From contig NZ_JBGGNH010000052.1 of the NCBI RefSeq assembly GCF_041287625.1, forward strand, positions 171,624 through 235,623: a DNA stretch of 64,000 nucleotides, written 5' to 3'. The stretch comes from Ideonella sp041287625 (lineage in GTDB: Bacteria; Pseudomonadota; Gammaproteobacteria; Burkholderiales; Burkholderiaceae_C). Below, in pieces: positions 40,713 to 50,455 of this stretch; position 1 is the stretch's first letter, and each line of letters opens with the position of its first letter. The notes beneath the pieces were generated by a model. That model had not been told where the DNA came from, ran no database searches, and was given only the letters and a program-made list of their open reading frames with translations. The position numbers were made by a program, and so were the translations under genes.

Positions 40713-43130
40713 TCAGCCCAGCGCGGTGACGTCGATGATCGTCGGCAGCGACACCGCTGCCGACTTTGCCGCGGTTTCCGCGGCACGCTGGCGCTGGCCC
40801 AGGATCCAGGCGAGTGCCTCGGCCGGCGGTTGTGGCCGGCAATAGCGGTAGCCCTGCACCATGTCGCAGCCGTGCGCGCGCAGGAAGTCGGCCTGGGCAT
40901 CGGTTTCCACGCCCTCGGCAATGGTGGTCAAGCGCAGCGCATGCGCCATCTGGATGATGGCCTGCACGATGGCGCCGTCGTCGGCGTCGGTGGTGATGTC
41001 TCGCACGAAGGACTGGTCGATCTTCAGCGTGTGGATCGGAAAGCGCTTCAGGTGGTTCAGCGACGAAAAGCCAGTGCCGAAGTCGTCGATCGACAGGCGC
41101 ACGCCCAGCGCATGCAGCCTGTCCATCATTGCGCAGGCGGCCTGCGGGTTGCCGGCGGCCACGCTTTCGGTCAGCTCCAGCTCAAGGTACTGGGGCGGCA
41201 GGCCTTCTTCTTGCAGCACCGCCTGCACCAACTCCGGCAGGCCCGGGTCGCGGAACTGCAGTGCCGACAGGTTCACCGCCACCACGCAGGGCGCCAGGCC
41301 TTCGCGCAACCATGCGGCCATTTGCCGCACCGCCGTGCGCAGCACCCAGGTGCCAATGGCCAGGATCTGCCCGCTGCTCTCGGCCAGCGGAATGAATTCG
41401 CCCGGCGAGACCATGCCCAAGTCAGGGTGCTGCCAGCGGATCAGCGCTTCGACGCCAATCACCTGGCCGGCGATCTCGCCACTGCTGCTCACCGCCAGCT
41501 GCGGCTGGTAGTGCAGGCGCAATTCGTCGCGCTCCTCGGCGCGGCGCAGCGCCGCTTCCAGCTGCATCTGGCGCACCGAGCGCTGCTGCATCTCGGTCGT
41601 GTAGAAACACCACTGGCCGCGGCCCTCTTGCTTGGCGCGGTACATCGCCGTATCGGCGCAGCGCATCAGCGCTTCGGCGCTGTCGGCATCGTTGGGGTAG
41701 ATGGCCACTCCCATGGAGAGCGTGAGGCTCAGTTCCTGGCCGACCGGCTCGCCCGCCGCATTGCGCAGGTCGCCCACGTGGCAGGGCTGGGCCAGGCGTT
41801 CCACCAGCTTGGTTGCGACCTGCTGCGCGCCTTCGGCTGGCGTGCCGGGCAGCAGCACCGCAAACTGGTCGCCACCGAGGCGGGCCACGGTGTCTACGTC
41901 GCGCAGGCCGTCGCGCAGCCTGCCGGCCACCTCGAGCAGCACCGCGTCTCCGGCGCTGTGGCCGAAATGGTCATTGATGTCGCGCAGCCGGTCCAGGTCC
42001 ATGTACAGCAGCGACAGTGAATCGCCGTTGCGCCGGGCGGTGTGCATGGCCTGCACCAGCCGGTCGCTCAGCAGGTGGCGGTTGGGCAGGTCGGTCAGCG
42101 TGTCGAAATGGGCCTGGCGCAGCAGCTTCTGCTCGGTCTGCTGGCTTTGCGTGATGTCGTTGACGATGGCGATCAGGTGGCTGGTCCTGCCGCTCGGATC
42201 CAGCCGGCGGGCCAGCGAAACCCAGGCCGCCAAGGGCGTGCCGTCCTTGCGCAAGGTGCGCAGCTCGCCGCGCCAGTGACCGCAACGCGCCAGGCTGCGG
42301 TACATGCGCGCGGCCAGCCGCGGGTCGTCCAGTCCGGCCTTCAGCGCCGCAGGGAACTGGCCCTGGATTTCATCGGCGCCGTAGCCGGTGATCTTGCAGA
42401 ACGCCGGGTTGACCGACAGCACGACGCCGTGAGCGTCGGTGATCAGGATGCCTTCGTGGGTCTGCTCCAGCACCGAGCCGGCCAGCATCAGCTTGTCCTC
42501 GGCCTGGCGGCGCACGGTCACGTCGCGGGCTTCCAGCAGCAGGTAACGGGCGCTGCGGTTCGGGCCGGTGGGCACCGGCCGCAGCGAAAGGTCGGCCAAC
42601 CGGGTGCCGGCCGCGCCATGGTCCAGGCGCAGCTCGAACCGGCAGGTGGCGCCTGACGCCGCCTGGGCCACGGCCTGGCGCAGCCGCTCGGCCTGCTGCG
42701 GCTCTGCGCCCCAGGCGGGGTGCAGCCAGATGGGTTCGCGGGTCAGCGCCGCTGCGTTGTCACCCATCCATTGGTGGGCGACCAGGTTCATGCGGCGCAC
42801 GCGGCCGTCAGCCGTCATCAGCGCGATCAGCTGCGGGCTGTGGTCCAGCATCGCCCGGCTCAGCGTGTCTTCCTCCTCGTGCCGGCGGGCCAGGCGGCGC
42901 ACGCGCCAGGCCAGCGCCAGCAGGCCCAGCAGCGCAGCGGCCTGCGCCACGGCCCACAGCGGCAGTGGCTGTGGCACGGTTTGCGCCCCGTTGCGCAGCG
43001 CCGGGGCCGCCCACGCGCCGGCATTCCCGAAGACCGCGGCAACGCTCCCTGCCGCCACCAGCAGGCGGCGCAGAAAGAGTGGGGGCAGGGCGGAAACAGG
43101 CATGGGCAGGGACAAACGCACGCGAAGCAT
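40713..43130 (-). CDS. PAS-GGDEF-EAL cyclic-di-GMP protein
   Basis: An 805-residue inner-membrane signalling protein. An N-terminal hydrophobic segment (about 14-40) and a second (60-78) precede two PAS domains (about 90-205 and 215-335), a GGDEF domain (340-505) and an EAL domain (535-790). The GGDEF signature reads GGDQF (residues 419-423) with an RxxD I-site (410-413), so cyclase activity is doubtful. The EAL part has VIGVEALIRWQHP, LELELTESV, and IDDFGTGFSSL, as expected for an active phosphodiesterase. ATG 43130 is preferred; a TTG at 43169 is in frame. It is divergent from aroC. Confidence 0.93.
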   Translation of the reverse strand: MLRVRLSLPMPVSALPPLFLRRLLVAAGSVAAVFGNAGAWAAPALRNGAQTVPQPLPLWAVAQAAALLGLLALAWRVRRLARRHEEEDTLSRAMLDHSPQLIALMTADGRVRRMNLVAHQWMGDNAAALTREPIWLHPAWGAEPQQAERLRQAVAQAASGATCRFELRLDHGAAGTRLADLSLRPVPTGPNRSARYLLLEARDVTVRRQAEDKLMLAGSVLEQTHEGILITDAHGVVLSVNPAFCKITGYGADEIQGQFPAALKAGLDDPRLAARMYRSLARCGHWRGELRTLRKDGTPLAAWVSLARRLDPSGRTSHLIAIVNDITQSQQTEQKLLRQAHFDTLTDLPNRHLLSDRLVQAMHTARRNGDSLSLLYMDLDRLRDINDHFGHSAGDAVLLEVAGRLRDGLRDVDTVARLGGDQFAVLLPGTPAEGAQQVATKLVERLAQPCHVGDLRNAAGEPVGQELSLTLSMGVAIYPNDADSAEALMRCADTAMYRAKQEGRGQWCFYTTEMQQRSVRQMQLEAALRRAEERDELRLHYQPQLAVSSSGEIAGQVIGVEALIRWQHPDLGMVSPGEFIPLAESSGQILAIGTWVLRTAVRQMAAWLREGLAPCVVAVNLSALQFRDPGLPELVQAVLQEEGLPPQYLELELTESVAAGNPQAACAMMDRLHALGVRLSIDDFGTGFSSLNHLKRFPIHTLKIDQSFVRDITTDADDGAIVQAIIQMAHALRLTTIAEGVETDAQADFLRAHGCDMVQGYRYCRPQPPAEALAWILGQRQRAAETAAKSAAVSLPTIIDVTALG

Positions 43131-43300
43131 CGGGATGGCAACACTTTCGCCCAGTTCGGTCCAGCGCAATGGCCCGAGCCGGTGGTGAAAACCGGTGCTG
43201 TTTCACGCCGAGGCAGGCTGCAGACAGGGCGGGCCGATAAAATCAGCGCCTTTCCCACCTTGCATCGTGTGCGGGCCCGCTGGCCGGCCGCGACCTTCGC
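43131..43300. promoter_or_regulatory. divergent GGDEF-EAL/aroC control region
   Basis: This 170-base region serves both genes. For aroC a -10 candidate TAAAAT is at 43238-43243 in GCCGATAAAATC, with no convincing -35. I see nothing clear for the opposing gene. Confidence 0.35.
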
Positions 43301-44395
43301 ATGTCCGGCAGCACCCTCGGCGAACTCTTCCGCGTCACCAATTTCGGCGAAAGCCACGGCCCGGCCATCGGCTGCGTGATCGATGGCTGCCCGCCCGGCA
43401 TGCTGCTGTCCGAGGCCGACATCCAGCCCGAGCTGGACCGCCGCCGCCCTGGCACCTCGCGCCACGTCACCCAGCGCAACGAGGCCGACGCAGTCGAGAT
43501 CCTCTCCGGCATCTACGAAGGCAAGACCACCGGCACGCCGATCTGCCTCTTGATCCGCAACACCGACCAACGCAGCAAGGACTACGGCAACATCGCCCAG
43601 ACCTTTCGCCCCGGCCATGCCGACTACACCTATTGGCACAAGTACGGCATTCGCGACCCGCGAGGCGGTGGCCGCAGCTCGGCCCGGCTGACCGCGCCCA
43701 CGGTGGCCGCCGGCGCTGTCGCCCGCAAATGGCTGGCCGACCAGTTCGGCGTGAAGCTGCGGGGCTGCATGACGGCCATCGGCGAGGTCGAGATCCCGCG
43801 CGACGACTGGAGCCAGGTCGACCAGAACCCGTTTTTCGCCGCGACCGCGAGCAAGACGACCGAGCTCGAGGCCTACATGGACGCGCTGCGCAAGTCCGGC
43901 GACTCGGTTGGTGCGCGGCTGTATGTGGAAGCCAGTGGCGTGCCGGTCGGCCTGGGCGAGCCGCTGTATGACCGTCTGGACGCCGACATTGCCCACGCGA
44001 TGATGGGCCTGAACGCGGTCAAGGGCGTGGAGATCGGCGCAGGCTTCGACAGCGTGCGCCAGCGTGGCAGCGAGCATGGCGACGAACTGACGCCCGAAGG
44101 CTTTGCCAGCAACCATGCCGGCGGCGTGCTGGGCGGCATTTCCACCGGGCAGGACATCACGGTCAAGCTGGCGATCAAGCCGACCAGCTCGATCCGCACG
44201 CCGCGCCGCTCGATCGACCTGGCCGGCACGCCTGCCAGTGTCGAGACCTTCGGCCGCCACGACCCTTGCGTCGGCATCCGCGCCACGCCGATTGCCGAGG
44301 CGCTGCTGGCGCTGGTGCTGATCGACCACGTGATGCGGCACCGCGCGCAGTGCGGCGACGTGCGGGTGAGCACGCCCGACATTGCCCGCGGCTGA
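43301..44395 (+). CDS. aroC: chorismate synthase
   Basis: A 364-residue enzyme converting EPSP to chorismate, the last shared step to aromatic amino acids, using reduced FMN. Signatures are present: GESHGPAIGCVIDG, HKYGIRDPRGGGRSSARLTA, FASNHAGGVLGGISTGQD and RHDPCVGIRATPIAEA. Start 43301 gives MSGSTLGELFRVTNFGESHG, the family N-terminus. A strong terminator follows. Confidence 0.98.
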   Translation: MSGSTLGELFRVTNFGESHGPAIGCVIDGCPPGMLLSEADIQPELDRRRPGTSRHVTQRNEADAVEILSGIYEGKTTGTPICLLIRNTDQRSKDYGNIAQTFRPGHADYTYWHKYGIRDPRGGGRSSARLTAPTVAAGAVARKWLADQFGVKLRGCMTAIGEVEIPRDDWSQVDQNPFFAATASKTTELEAYMDALRKSGDSVGARLYVEASGVPVGLGEPLYDRLDADIAHAMMGLNAVKGVEIGAGFDSVRQRGSEHGDELTPEGFASNHAGGVLGGISTGQDITVKLAIKPTSSIRTPRRSIDLAGTPASVETFGRHDPCVGIRATPIAEALLALVLIDHVMRHRAQCGDVRVSTPDIARG

Positions 44396-44414
44396 AGCCG
44401 GCGCAATCCAGCAA

Positions 44415-44446
44415 GCAAAACGGCGCCTGAACAGGCGCCGTTTTGC
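44415..44446. terminator. bidirectional terminator between aroC and RND pump gene
   Basis: A perfect 15-bp stem with an AA loop: GCAAAACGGCGCCTG (44415-44429) and CAGGCGCCGTTTTGC (44432-44446). A-rich and T-rich flanks make it work in both directions, ending aroC on the plus strand and the pump operon on the minus strand. Confidence 0.9.
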
Positions 44447-44475
44447 GTTGGGAAGCCGGCGGTTGCCGGCCTCGC

Positions 44476-47400
44476 TCAATGGGCTTCTTCCCAGGCTGCG
44501 CGAGGTCCGCTGCCGGTCACGCGGCGGAACACCCAGCGCAGTGCACGGTAAAGCGCCCGCAGCCAGACCAGCGTGGCCAGCGTTTCAAGGAAAGTCACGA
44601 AGCCAGCGACGATGGCAGGCCAGCGCTGCGCGCGCGCATGGAACTTCAGGCCGGCGTTGGCCGTCTTCAGCTCGATGGTGTCGTACAGGCAGGGCACGAC
44701 CAGCAGTGTCAGGAAGGTCGAGGTGATGGTGCCGCCGATGATGGCGACGGCCATCGGCCGGTAGAACTCGCCGCCTTCACCGACCCCGATGGCCACCGGC
44801 AGCATGCCGGCGATCAGCGCGAAGGTCGTCATCAGGATGGGCCGCAGCCGCCGCTGGCCGGCGATGTGCAGCGCATCCTCGCGGGCCATGCCTTCGGCTT
44901 CGCGCGCCCGCGCGGCGTCCAGCAGCAGGATGGCATTTTTTGCTACCAGGCCGACCAGCATGATGATGCCGATGAAGCTCATCAGGTTCAGCGTGCTGTG
45001 CGACAGCAGCAGCGCCAGCACCACGCCGATGGAGGTTCCCGGCAGCGACAGCATGACCGGTATCGGCGCGGTGAACGAACCGAACTGGATCACCAGCACC
45101 AGGAACATCAGGGCAATGCCCATGATCAGCGCGAACAGCATGCGCGAGAACACTTCCTGCTGGTCCTTGGACGCACCGGCCAACTCCAGGCCGTAGCCTG
45201 CGGGGAAGTTGATGGACTTGGCCAGCTTCAGCGCGTCTGCCGTGACCTCGCCGGACGAACGGCCTTGCGCATTGGCCGTGACGGCCATCATGCGCTTGGT
45301 GTCCGAGTGCTGGATCTGCGACGGACCCTTGCCGGTGGTGATGGTCGCGATCTGGTCCAGCGGCACCACCATGTTGCTGCTGCCCACGGCCACCGGCAGG
45401 CGCTCGATGTTGCTGGCGTCGACCCGGTCGTTGGGGTGCAGGCGCACCGCCACGTCGCGGGTCTCGCCGGTCGGGTCCACCCAGTCGCCCACTTCCACGC
45501 CGGCAAACGCCACCCGCAGCGCCTGCGCCGCGTCGTTCACCGAAATGCCCAGCTGGTTGGCCAGGCCGCGGTCCAGTTCGATCTTCAGCTCGTTCTGCGG
45601 GTCCTGCTCGGACAGGCCGATGTCGACCGCGCCGGGCACGCCGTGCAGCTTGTCCATGAAGTCGCTGGTGATGCTCTGCAGCGTGCGCGAATCGGCACCG
45701 TGGAAGCGGATCTGCACCGGTTTTTGCGCGCCGTTGTTCAGGTCTTCCAGCACCACGTATTCGGCACCGACCAGGCGCGCCACCTTCCTGCGCAGCTCCT
45801 CGGCCACTTCGACGCCAGAGCGCTTGCGCTCGGTGCTCTTGCCGATGTCCACGTAGATGCGGCCGCCGTTGACGTTGATGTAGCTGTTGGTGGCCTTGGT
45901 CTCGGGAATGCCGCGGGCCAGCTCGGCCGCCGCTTCCAGCTTCAGCCGCGAGTATTCGAGGCTGCTGCTGGGAGGGGTGCGGACCTGGATGGCCAGCGTT
46001 CCCCAGTCGCCAGTGGGCAGGAAGCTCGAGCCGCCGAACTTGCTGAACAGGCCCAGGGATGCGACCAGGCTCAGCAGCGCCAGGAAGTAGATCCAGCCGC
46101 GGTGGTGCAGGGCCCAGTCGATCACCTTGCCGTAGCGGCTCGCCTGGTGATCAAACCAGTGGTTGAAGTTGGCCAGCAGCTTGCTGATGCCGCGCTTGGG
46201 CGCATCGTGGTGGCCGGGCGGGTCGCCCCAGAAGGCCGAGAGCATGGGGTCCAGCGTGAACGAGATGAACAGGCTGACGATCACCGAGGCGACAACGGTC
46301 AGGCCGAAGGGGCGGAACCACTGGCCCGAGATGCCGGGCATGAAGGCCACCGGCACGAAGACGGCAACGATGGAGAAGGTGGTCGCGGCGACTGCCAGGC
46401 CGATCTCGGCCGTGCCGTTCAGTGCCGCGGTGCGCCGGTCCTCGCCCATTTCCATGTGGCGCACGATGTTCTCGCGCACCACGATCGCATCGTCGATCAG
46501 CACTCCGATGGCCAGCGACAGTCCCAGCAGGCTCATGAAGTTCAGCGTGAAGCCGCACAGCCAGACGGCGATGAAAGCCGCGATCACCGAAGTCGGCAGG
46601 CTGAGCGCGGTGATCAGCGTGGAGCGCCAGGAGTTCAGGAACATGTAAACCACGAAGATGGTCAGGCCGGCACCGAAGATCAGCGCATGAACGACATTGT
46701 TCAGGCTGCTCTCGGCGTCCTTGCCGCCGTCCTGCGTGACTTCCAGCTTGGTGCCTTCGGGCAGGGTCTTGTTGATCTCGCCAACCAGCTTGCGCACCTC
46801 GTTGGCCACGCCCACGGTGCTCGAATCCCGCGCGCGGGTGACCGAGATGCTGACGTTGTTGCGGCCGTTGCGCATCGAGTGGGTGATCAGTTCGGCAAAG
46901 CCGTCATTGATCTCGGCCACCTGGCCCAGGCGCACCGTCTGGTCCGCGCTGCGCTTGATGACGACCTGCTCGAAGCCGGCCGGCGACTCGATGCGGCCGA
47001 CCAGCCGGATGCTCTGGTCTTCCAGCGTGCCGCGCACCTTGCCGACCGGCGCGGTGGCGTTCTGCACCCGCAGCGCATTGACGACGTCGGCCACCGAGAC
47101 ATTGAACTCGCGCAGCTTCTCGGCATGCAGCAGCACCGACAGCTCGCGCTGCAGCCCACCGTTGATCTCGACCACCGCCACGCCGGACACGCCGCGGAAG
47201 CGGTCCGCCAGGTCGTCGTCGGCCAGCTGGGAGATCTGCGCGTGGGTCAGCTTGCTGGACGACAGCGCCATCTGCATGATGGGCTGGGCGCCAGGGTCCA
47301 CCCGCTCCAGCACCGGCTCGCGCATTTCGGAGGGCAGCTTGTAGCGCACCGTGGCGATCGCGTTGCGGACCTCGTCGGAGGCTTCGATCAGGTTCTTGGT

Positions 47401-47691
47401 GAACTCGAACTCGATGACGATCTGCGCGGCGCTTTCATTCGCCGTCGAGCGCACTTCCTTGACGCCGCTGATGCTCTGCAGCGCCTTCTCGATGCGGTTG
47501 ATGATTTCGCGCTCGACGGTGTCCGGCGAGGCGCCGGGGTAGTCGATGCTGATCACCAGCACCGGCGGCTCCACGTCCGGCATCTGGTTGACGCGCAGCT
47601 GCTTCAGGGCCATCAGCCCCATCGCCATCAGGCCGATGATGATGACGATGGTCGCGATCGGCCGCTTGATGCTGAAGTCGGAAAGAAACAT
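44476..47691 (-). CDS. RND efflux pump, HAE-1 type (AcrB/MexB-like)
   Basis: A 1071-residue inner-membrane proton-driven exporter. Twelve helices and two large periplasmic loops are expected from its length and repeats. Seen are FSIKRPIATIVIIIGLMAMG at helix 1, PDVEPPVLVISIDYPGASPDTVE, the helix-4 proton relay pair in GVLIDDAIVVRENI, and PGTSIGVVLALLLSHSTLNLMSFIGIIML. Substrate cannot be told from sequence. It starts three bases after its adaptor gene on the minus strand. Confidence 0.95.
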   Translation of the reverse strand: MFLSDFSIKRPIATIVIIIGLMAMGLMALKQLRVNQMPDVEPPVLVISIDYPGASPDTVEREIINRIEKALQSISGVKEVRSTANESAAQIVIEFEFTKNLIEASDEVRNAIATVRYKLPSEMREPVLERVDPGAQPIMQMALSSSKLTHAQISQLADDDLADRFRGVSGVAVVEINGGLQRELSVLLHAEKLREFNVSVADVVNALRVQNATAPVGKVRGTLEDQSIRLVGRIESPAGFEQVVIKRSADQTVRLGQVAEINDGFAELITHSMRNGRNNVSISVTRARDSSTVGVANEVRKLVGEINKTLPEGTKLEVTQDGGKDAESSLNNVVHALIFGAGLTIFVVYMFLNSWRSTLITALSLPTSVIAAFIAVWLCGFTLNFMSLLGLSLAIGVLIDDAIVVRENIVRHMEMGEDRRTAALNGTAEIGLAVAATTFSIVAVFVPVAFMPGISGQWFRPFGLTVVASVIVSLFISFTLDPMLSAFWGDPPGHHDAPKRGISKLLANFNHWFDHQASRYGKVIDWALHHRGWIYFLALLSLVASLGLFSKFGGSSFLPTGDWGTLAIQVRTPPSSSLEYSRLKLEAAAELARGIPETKATNSYINVNGGRIYVDIGKSTERKRSGVEVAEELRRKVARLVGAEYVVLEDLNNGAQKPVQIRFHGADSRTLQSITSDFMDKLHGVPGAVDIGLSEQDPQNELKIELDRGLANQLGISVNDAAQALRVAFAGVEVGDWVDPTGETRDVAVRLHPNDRVDASNIERLPVAVGSSNMVVPLDQIATITTGKGPSQIQHSDTKRMMAVTANAQGRSSGEVTADALKLAKSINFPAGYGLELAGASKDQQEVFSRMLFALIMGIALMFLVLVIQFGSFTAPIPVMLSLPGTSIGVVLALLLSHSTLNLMSFIGIIMLVGLVAKNAILLLDAARAREAEGMAREDALHIAGQRRLRPILMTTFALIAGMLPVAIGVGEGGEFYRPMAVAIIGGTITSTFLTLLVVPCLYDTIELKTANAGLKFHARAQRWPAIVAGFVTFLETLATLVWLRALYRALRWVFRRVTGSGPRAAWEEAH

Positions 47692-47694
47692 CGG

Positions 47695-48858
47695 TCACCC
47701 CTTGCTGGGTTGCGAAGCGGTGGACGCGGCGGCCGCCGCACGCTCCACCTTCTGGCCGCTCACCAGCGAAGAGCCGGGGTGGCGCAGGATCTCGTCGCCG
47801 TCGGCCAGGCCGGAAGCCACCGGGTAATCGCCGCTGCGCATGTCGCGCTGGCCGACCTTCACCGGCACCTTGGCCAGCGTGTTGTTGCGCACCCGCCAGA
47901 CGCTGGTGGCATCGCCTTCGCGCACCAGCGAGGCTTCCGGCAGCATCAGCGCCGTGCTCTCGCCGGTCAGGACCCGGCCTTCGGCGTACAGCCCGGCCAC
48001 GCGTGGCTGCTTGTCGCCGGTGAGGGCCACCAGCACTTCGACCTGCCGGGTGGTGGCATTGGCCGAGGCGTCCACGCGGCGCACCTTGCCCTGGAAATCC
48101 ACGCCCGGGTAGCCGTTGATGCGGAAGACGACCGGCTGGCCGGGCTGCAGGTCGTGCACCCGGTCGGCCGAGACCAGGCCTTCGAAGCGCATGCTGGCCG
48201 GGTCGATCACCTTGATCAACTCCTTGCCGATCTGCGCCGTGTCGCCGGCCGAGACCTTGCGGTCGCTGACCACGCCGTCGAACGGCGCCCGCACCTCGGT
48301 GCGCTGCAACTGCTGGCGGGCGGTGACCACGCGGGCGTTGGCCGCCACGCGGTCGCTTTGCGAATTGTTGCGGCGGATCTCGGCGTCCTCGGCCGCCTGG
48401 ATGGAGCTCATTCCCTGGGCCTGCAGCGTCTTCAGGCGCTGGTATTGGCGTTCGGCCTGTTCGAAACTCTGGTTGGCTGCGCGTTCGGCTTCTTCGGCAG
48501 AACGCAGGCTGTCGCGGATGGAGGTGTCGTCCAGCCGCACCAGCAGGTCGCCGCGCTTGACCTGCTCACCGTTGTCGCGCACCACCTGCAGCACGACGGC
48601 CGCCACTTCGGCCCGCAGGTCGGCCTTGCGCTCGGGTTCGACGGAGCCGGTGATCACCGCACCCGTGGCCTGGCTGCCGGTGCGCACCGGCCGCAGGTCT
48701 TCCGGTGCCAGCAGCAGCACCGGGGCGGAAGCGGCATTGGCCGCGGTCGTGGCCGAGGCGGCTGAAGCCGGGCTTGCCGGGCCGGCCGGGCCGCCGCCCT
48801 TGTCGCAGGCGGCAAGCAGACTGGTGGCAATCACCACGGGCAGGACGATGAGACGCAT
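47695..48858 (-). CDS. RND periplasmic adaptor (membrane fusion) lipoprotein
   Basis: A 387-residue adaptor linking the pump to an outer-membrane channel. The N-terminus is a lipoprotein signal, LIVLPVVIATSLLAAC, with the lipid-bearing cysteine at about residue 18. After an Ala/Pro linker come the lipoyl/barrel-sandwich halves (LRAEVAAVVLQVVRDNGEQVKRGDLLVRLD and RAPFDGVVSDRKVSAGDTA) flanking a coiled-coil hairpin (about 115-185). GAGGAG precedes ATG 48858; longer in-frame starts are rejected. It is first in the pump operon. Confidence 0.94.
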   Translation of the reverse strand: MRLIVLPVVIATSLLAACDKGGGPAGPASPASAASATTAANAASAPVLLLAPEDLRPVRTGSQATGAVITGSVEPERKADLRAEVAAVVLQVVRDNGEQVKRGDLLVRLDDTSIRDSLRSAEEAERAANQSFEQAERQYQRLKTLQAQGMSSIQAAEDAEIRRNNSQSDRVAANARVVTARQQLQRTEVRAPFDGVVSDRKVSAGDTAQIGKELIKVIDPASMRFEGLVSADRVHDLQPGQPVVFRINGYPGVDFQGKVRRVDASANATTRQVEVLVALTGDKQPRVAGLYAEGRVLTGESTALMLPEASLVREGDATSVWRVRNNTLAKVPVKVGQRDMRSGDYPVASGLADGDEILRHPGSSLVSGQKVERAAAAASTASQPSKG

Positions 48859-49250
48859 CGGTCGACTCCTCAAGATCAATCTTGTAGACGGGCAGCGCAA
48901 TGCAGGCGCATGTCGGTCATGTGCAAAAAGTGGCGCGAGCTTATCTCGGCAGTGAGGGTTTGCAGCAGCACGTGCGACAAATCGACGCCAGGCCGGGATG
49001 AAGCGCAGCCGGCGCGCGCAGACGGCAGCCGGGCGTGATGCGCTGCAGCATGCCGGCGCGATCGTGGCGCGGCTGCAGCGCGGGTGCCAGCCGGTGCAGA
49101 ACGTCACGTCCTGCGCTGCCGTTCGTCCGTCGCGGCTGCAGTTCGTCAGCCGGCGCAACGGCTCGTCGCGCCGGTACTTGAGGCCTGGAAACGCGGACCT
49201 ACACTGCGGCCGCTCCAGCACAGGGCTGGGCCAAACAAGCAGGTGACGAC
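48859..49250. other. divergent control region of two RND operons
   Basis: This 392-base region has no gene I can support. For the plus-strand operon a promoter candidate is TTGAGG (49178-49183) and TACACT (49200-49205), 16-base spacer. No clear operator palindrome and no regulator gene are present, so control is probably by a distant gene. Confidence 0.4.
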
Positions 49251-50432
49251 ATGCAAAAGCGCAGGGTGGTGATAGGGGGTGTGGTGGCCGTGTTGGTGCT
49301 GGGCTCGGTCGGCGGGGTGGTGGCCATGCGCAAGGCCGGTGGCCATGATGACGCAGCCAAGGCGCCGGAAAAGCCGCTGGCCTTCACGGCGCGCGAGGTG
49401 GTGCGGCCGCAGGCGCTGGCGCTGCCCGCCAATGTCAGCTTTTCCGGGCCGCTGGTCGCGCCGTCCACGGTCGTGGTGCGGGCCAAGGCCGCCGGCACGC
49501 TGGTCAACCTGCAGGTGCAGGAAGGCAGCCGCGTGGCGGCAGGCCAGCGCCTGGGCGTGATCGACCTGGCCGAACTGAATGCGCGCATGAACGAACGCGA
49601 GGCCAATGCCGAAGCGGCACGCGCCACGATGGCCCAGGCAGAGCGCATCCACGGCTCCAACCTGCGCCTGGCCGAGCAGCACTTCATCTCGCCCAACGCC
49701 GCCGACGCGTCCAAGGCCGCGCTGGACACCGCCCGCGCCCAGTACAACGCCGCGCAGGCCCAGGTCGAGACGGTGCACATCCTGCAGCGCGACGCGGCGC
49801 TGGTCGCGCCGATCTCCGGCATCGTGGCCAAGCGGCATGCGCTGCCGGGCGAAAAAGTGGCGGCCGAGCAGCAACTGCTGACCATCGTCGACCTGCGCAC
49901 GTTGGAAATGGCAGGCAGCGTCGGCACGCACGAGGTTTCCCAGTTGCGGCCTGGCATGCCGGTGACGGTGCAGGTCGAAGGCATGTCCGAGCCGATGCAG
50001 GGCATGCTCGCGCGCATTGCGCCGGCCGCCGAGGCCGGCACGCGCTCGATTGGCGTCACGGTCACGCTGGCCAATCCGAAGGAAGTGCTGCGGGCAGGGC
50101 AGTTCGCCAGCGCCCGGGTGGTGCTGCCGGCCGGCGAGCCGAAGCTGACGGTGCCGGTCACGGCCATTGCCTCGGCCTCGGGCCAGGACTATGTGTGGAC
50201 GCTGGAAGCCGGCAAGCTGATGCGCCGCACCATCGTCACCGGCCGGCGCGACGCCGAGCGTGGCCTGGTCGAGGTGGCCGAAGGCCTGCCGGCAGGTGCG
50301 CAGGTGCTGGGCGCCCGCTTCGACAACCTGCGCGAAGGCGCGGCGGCCGTGATCGCCAGCGACCCTGCCAGCGCCTCCGCGACGCGGGCGGCCCAGGCAG
50401 CGCCGGCCGCCTCGGCGCCACGCGCACTCTGA
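49251..50432 (+). CDS. RND periplasmic adaptor (membrane fusion protein)
   Basis: A 393-residue HlyD/AcrA-type adaptor with one N-terminal membrane helix (VVIGGVVAVLVLGSVGGVV) rather than a lipoprotein cysteine. The biotinyl-lipoyl halves are VRAKAAGTLVNLQVQEGSRVAAGQRLGVID and VAPISGIVAKRHALPGEKVAAEQQ, with a short helical hairpin between (about 107-165). The tail is Ala/Pro-rich. It is 23 bases before its pump gene. Confidence 0.93.
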   Translation: MQKRRVVIGGVVAVLVLGSVGGVVAMRKAGGHDDAAKAPEKPLAFTAREVVRPQALALPANVSFSGPLVAPSTVVVRAKAAGTLVNLQVQEGSRVAAGQRLGVIDLAELNARMNEREANAEAARATMAQAERIHGSNLRLAEQHFISPNAADASKAALDTARAQYNAAQAQVETVHILQRDAALVAPISGIVAKRHALPGEKVAAEQQLLTIVDLRTLEMAGSVGTHEVSQLRPGMPVTVQVEGMSEPMQGMLARIAPAAEAGTRSIGVTVTLANPKEVLRAGQFASARVVLPAGEPKLTVPVTAIASASGQDYVWTLEAGKLMRRTIVTGRRDAERGLVEVAEGLPAGAQVLGARFDNLREGAAAVIASDPASASATRAAQAAPAASAPRAL

Positions 50433-50455
50433 ACATCCCCTGAAGGACATGCATC

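Noticed and set aside
44443..48765. Very long open frame (about 1440 codons) on the plus strand opposite the RND pump and adaptor genes
   Set aside because: It is antisense to two clear genes; its Ala/Arg/Gln/His-rich composition is typical of open frames created by high GC codon bias, and no domain is recognisable.
48998..49246. Short plus-strand frame between the two RND operons
   Set aside because: Basic low-complexity protein, no ribosome site, and it would cover the probable promoter at 49178-49205.
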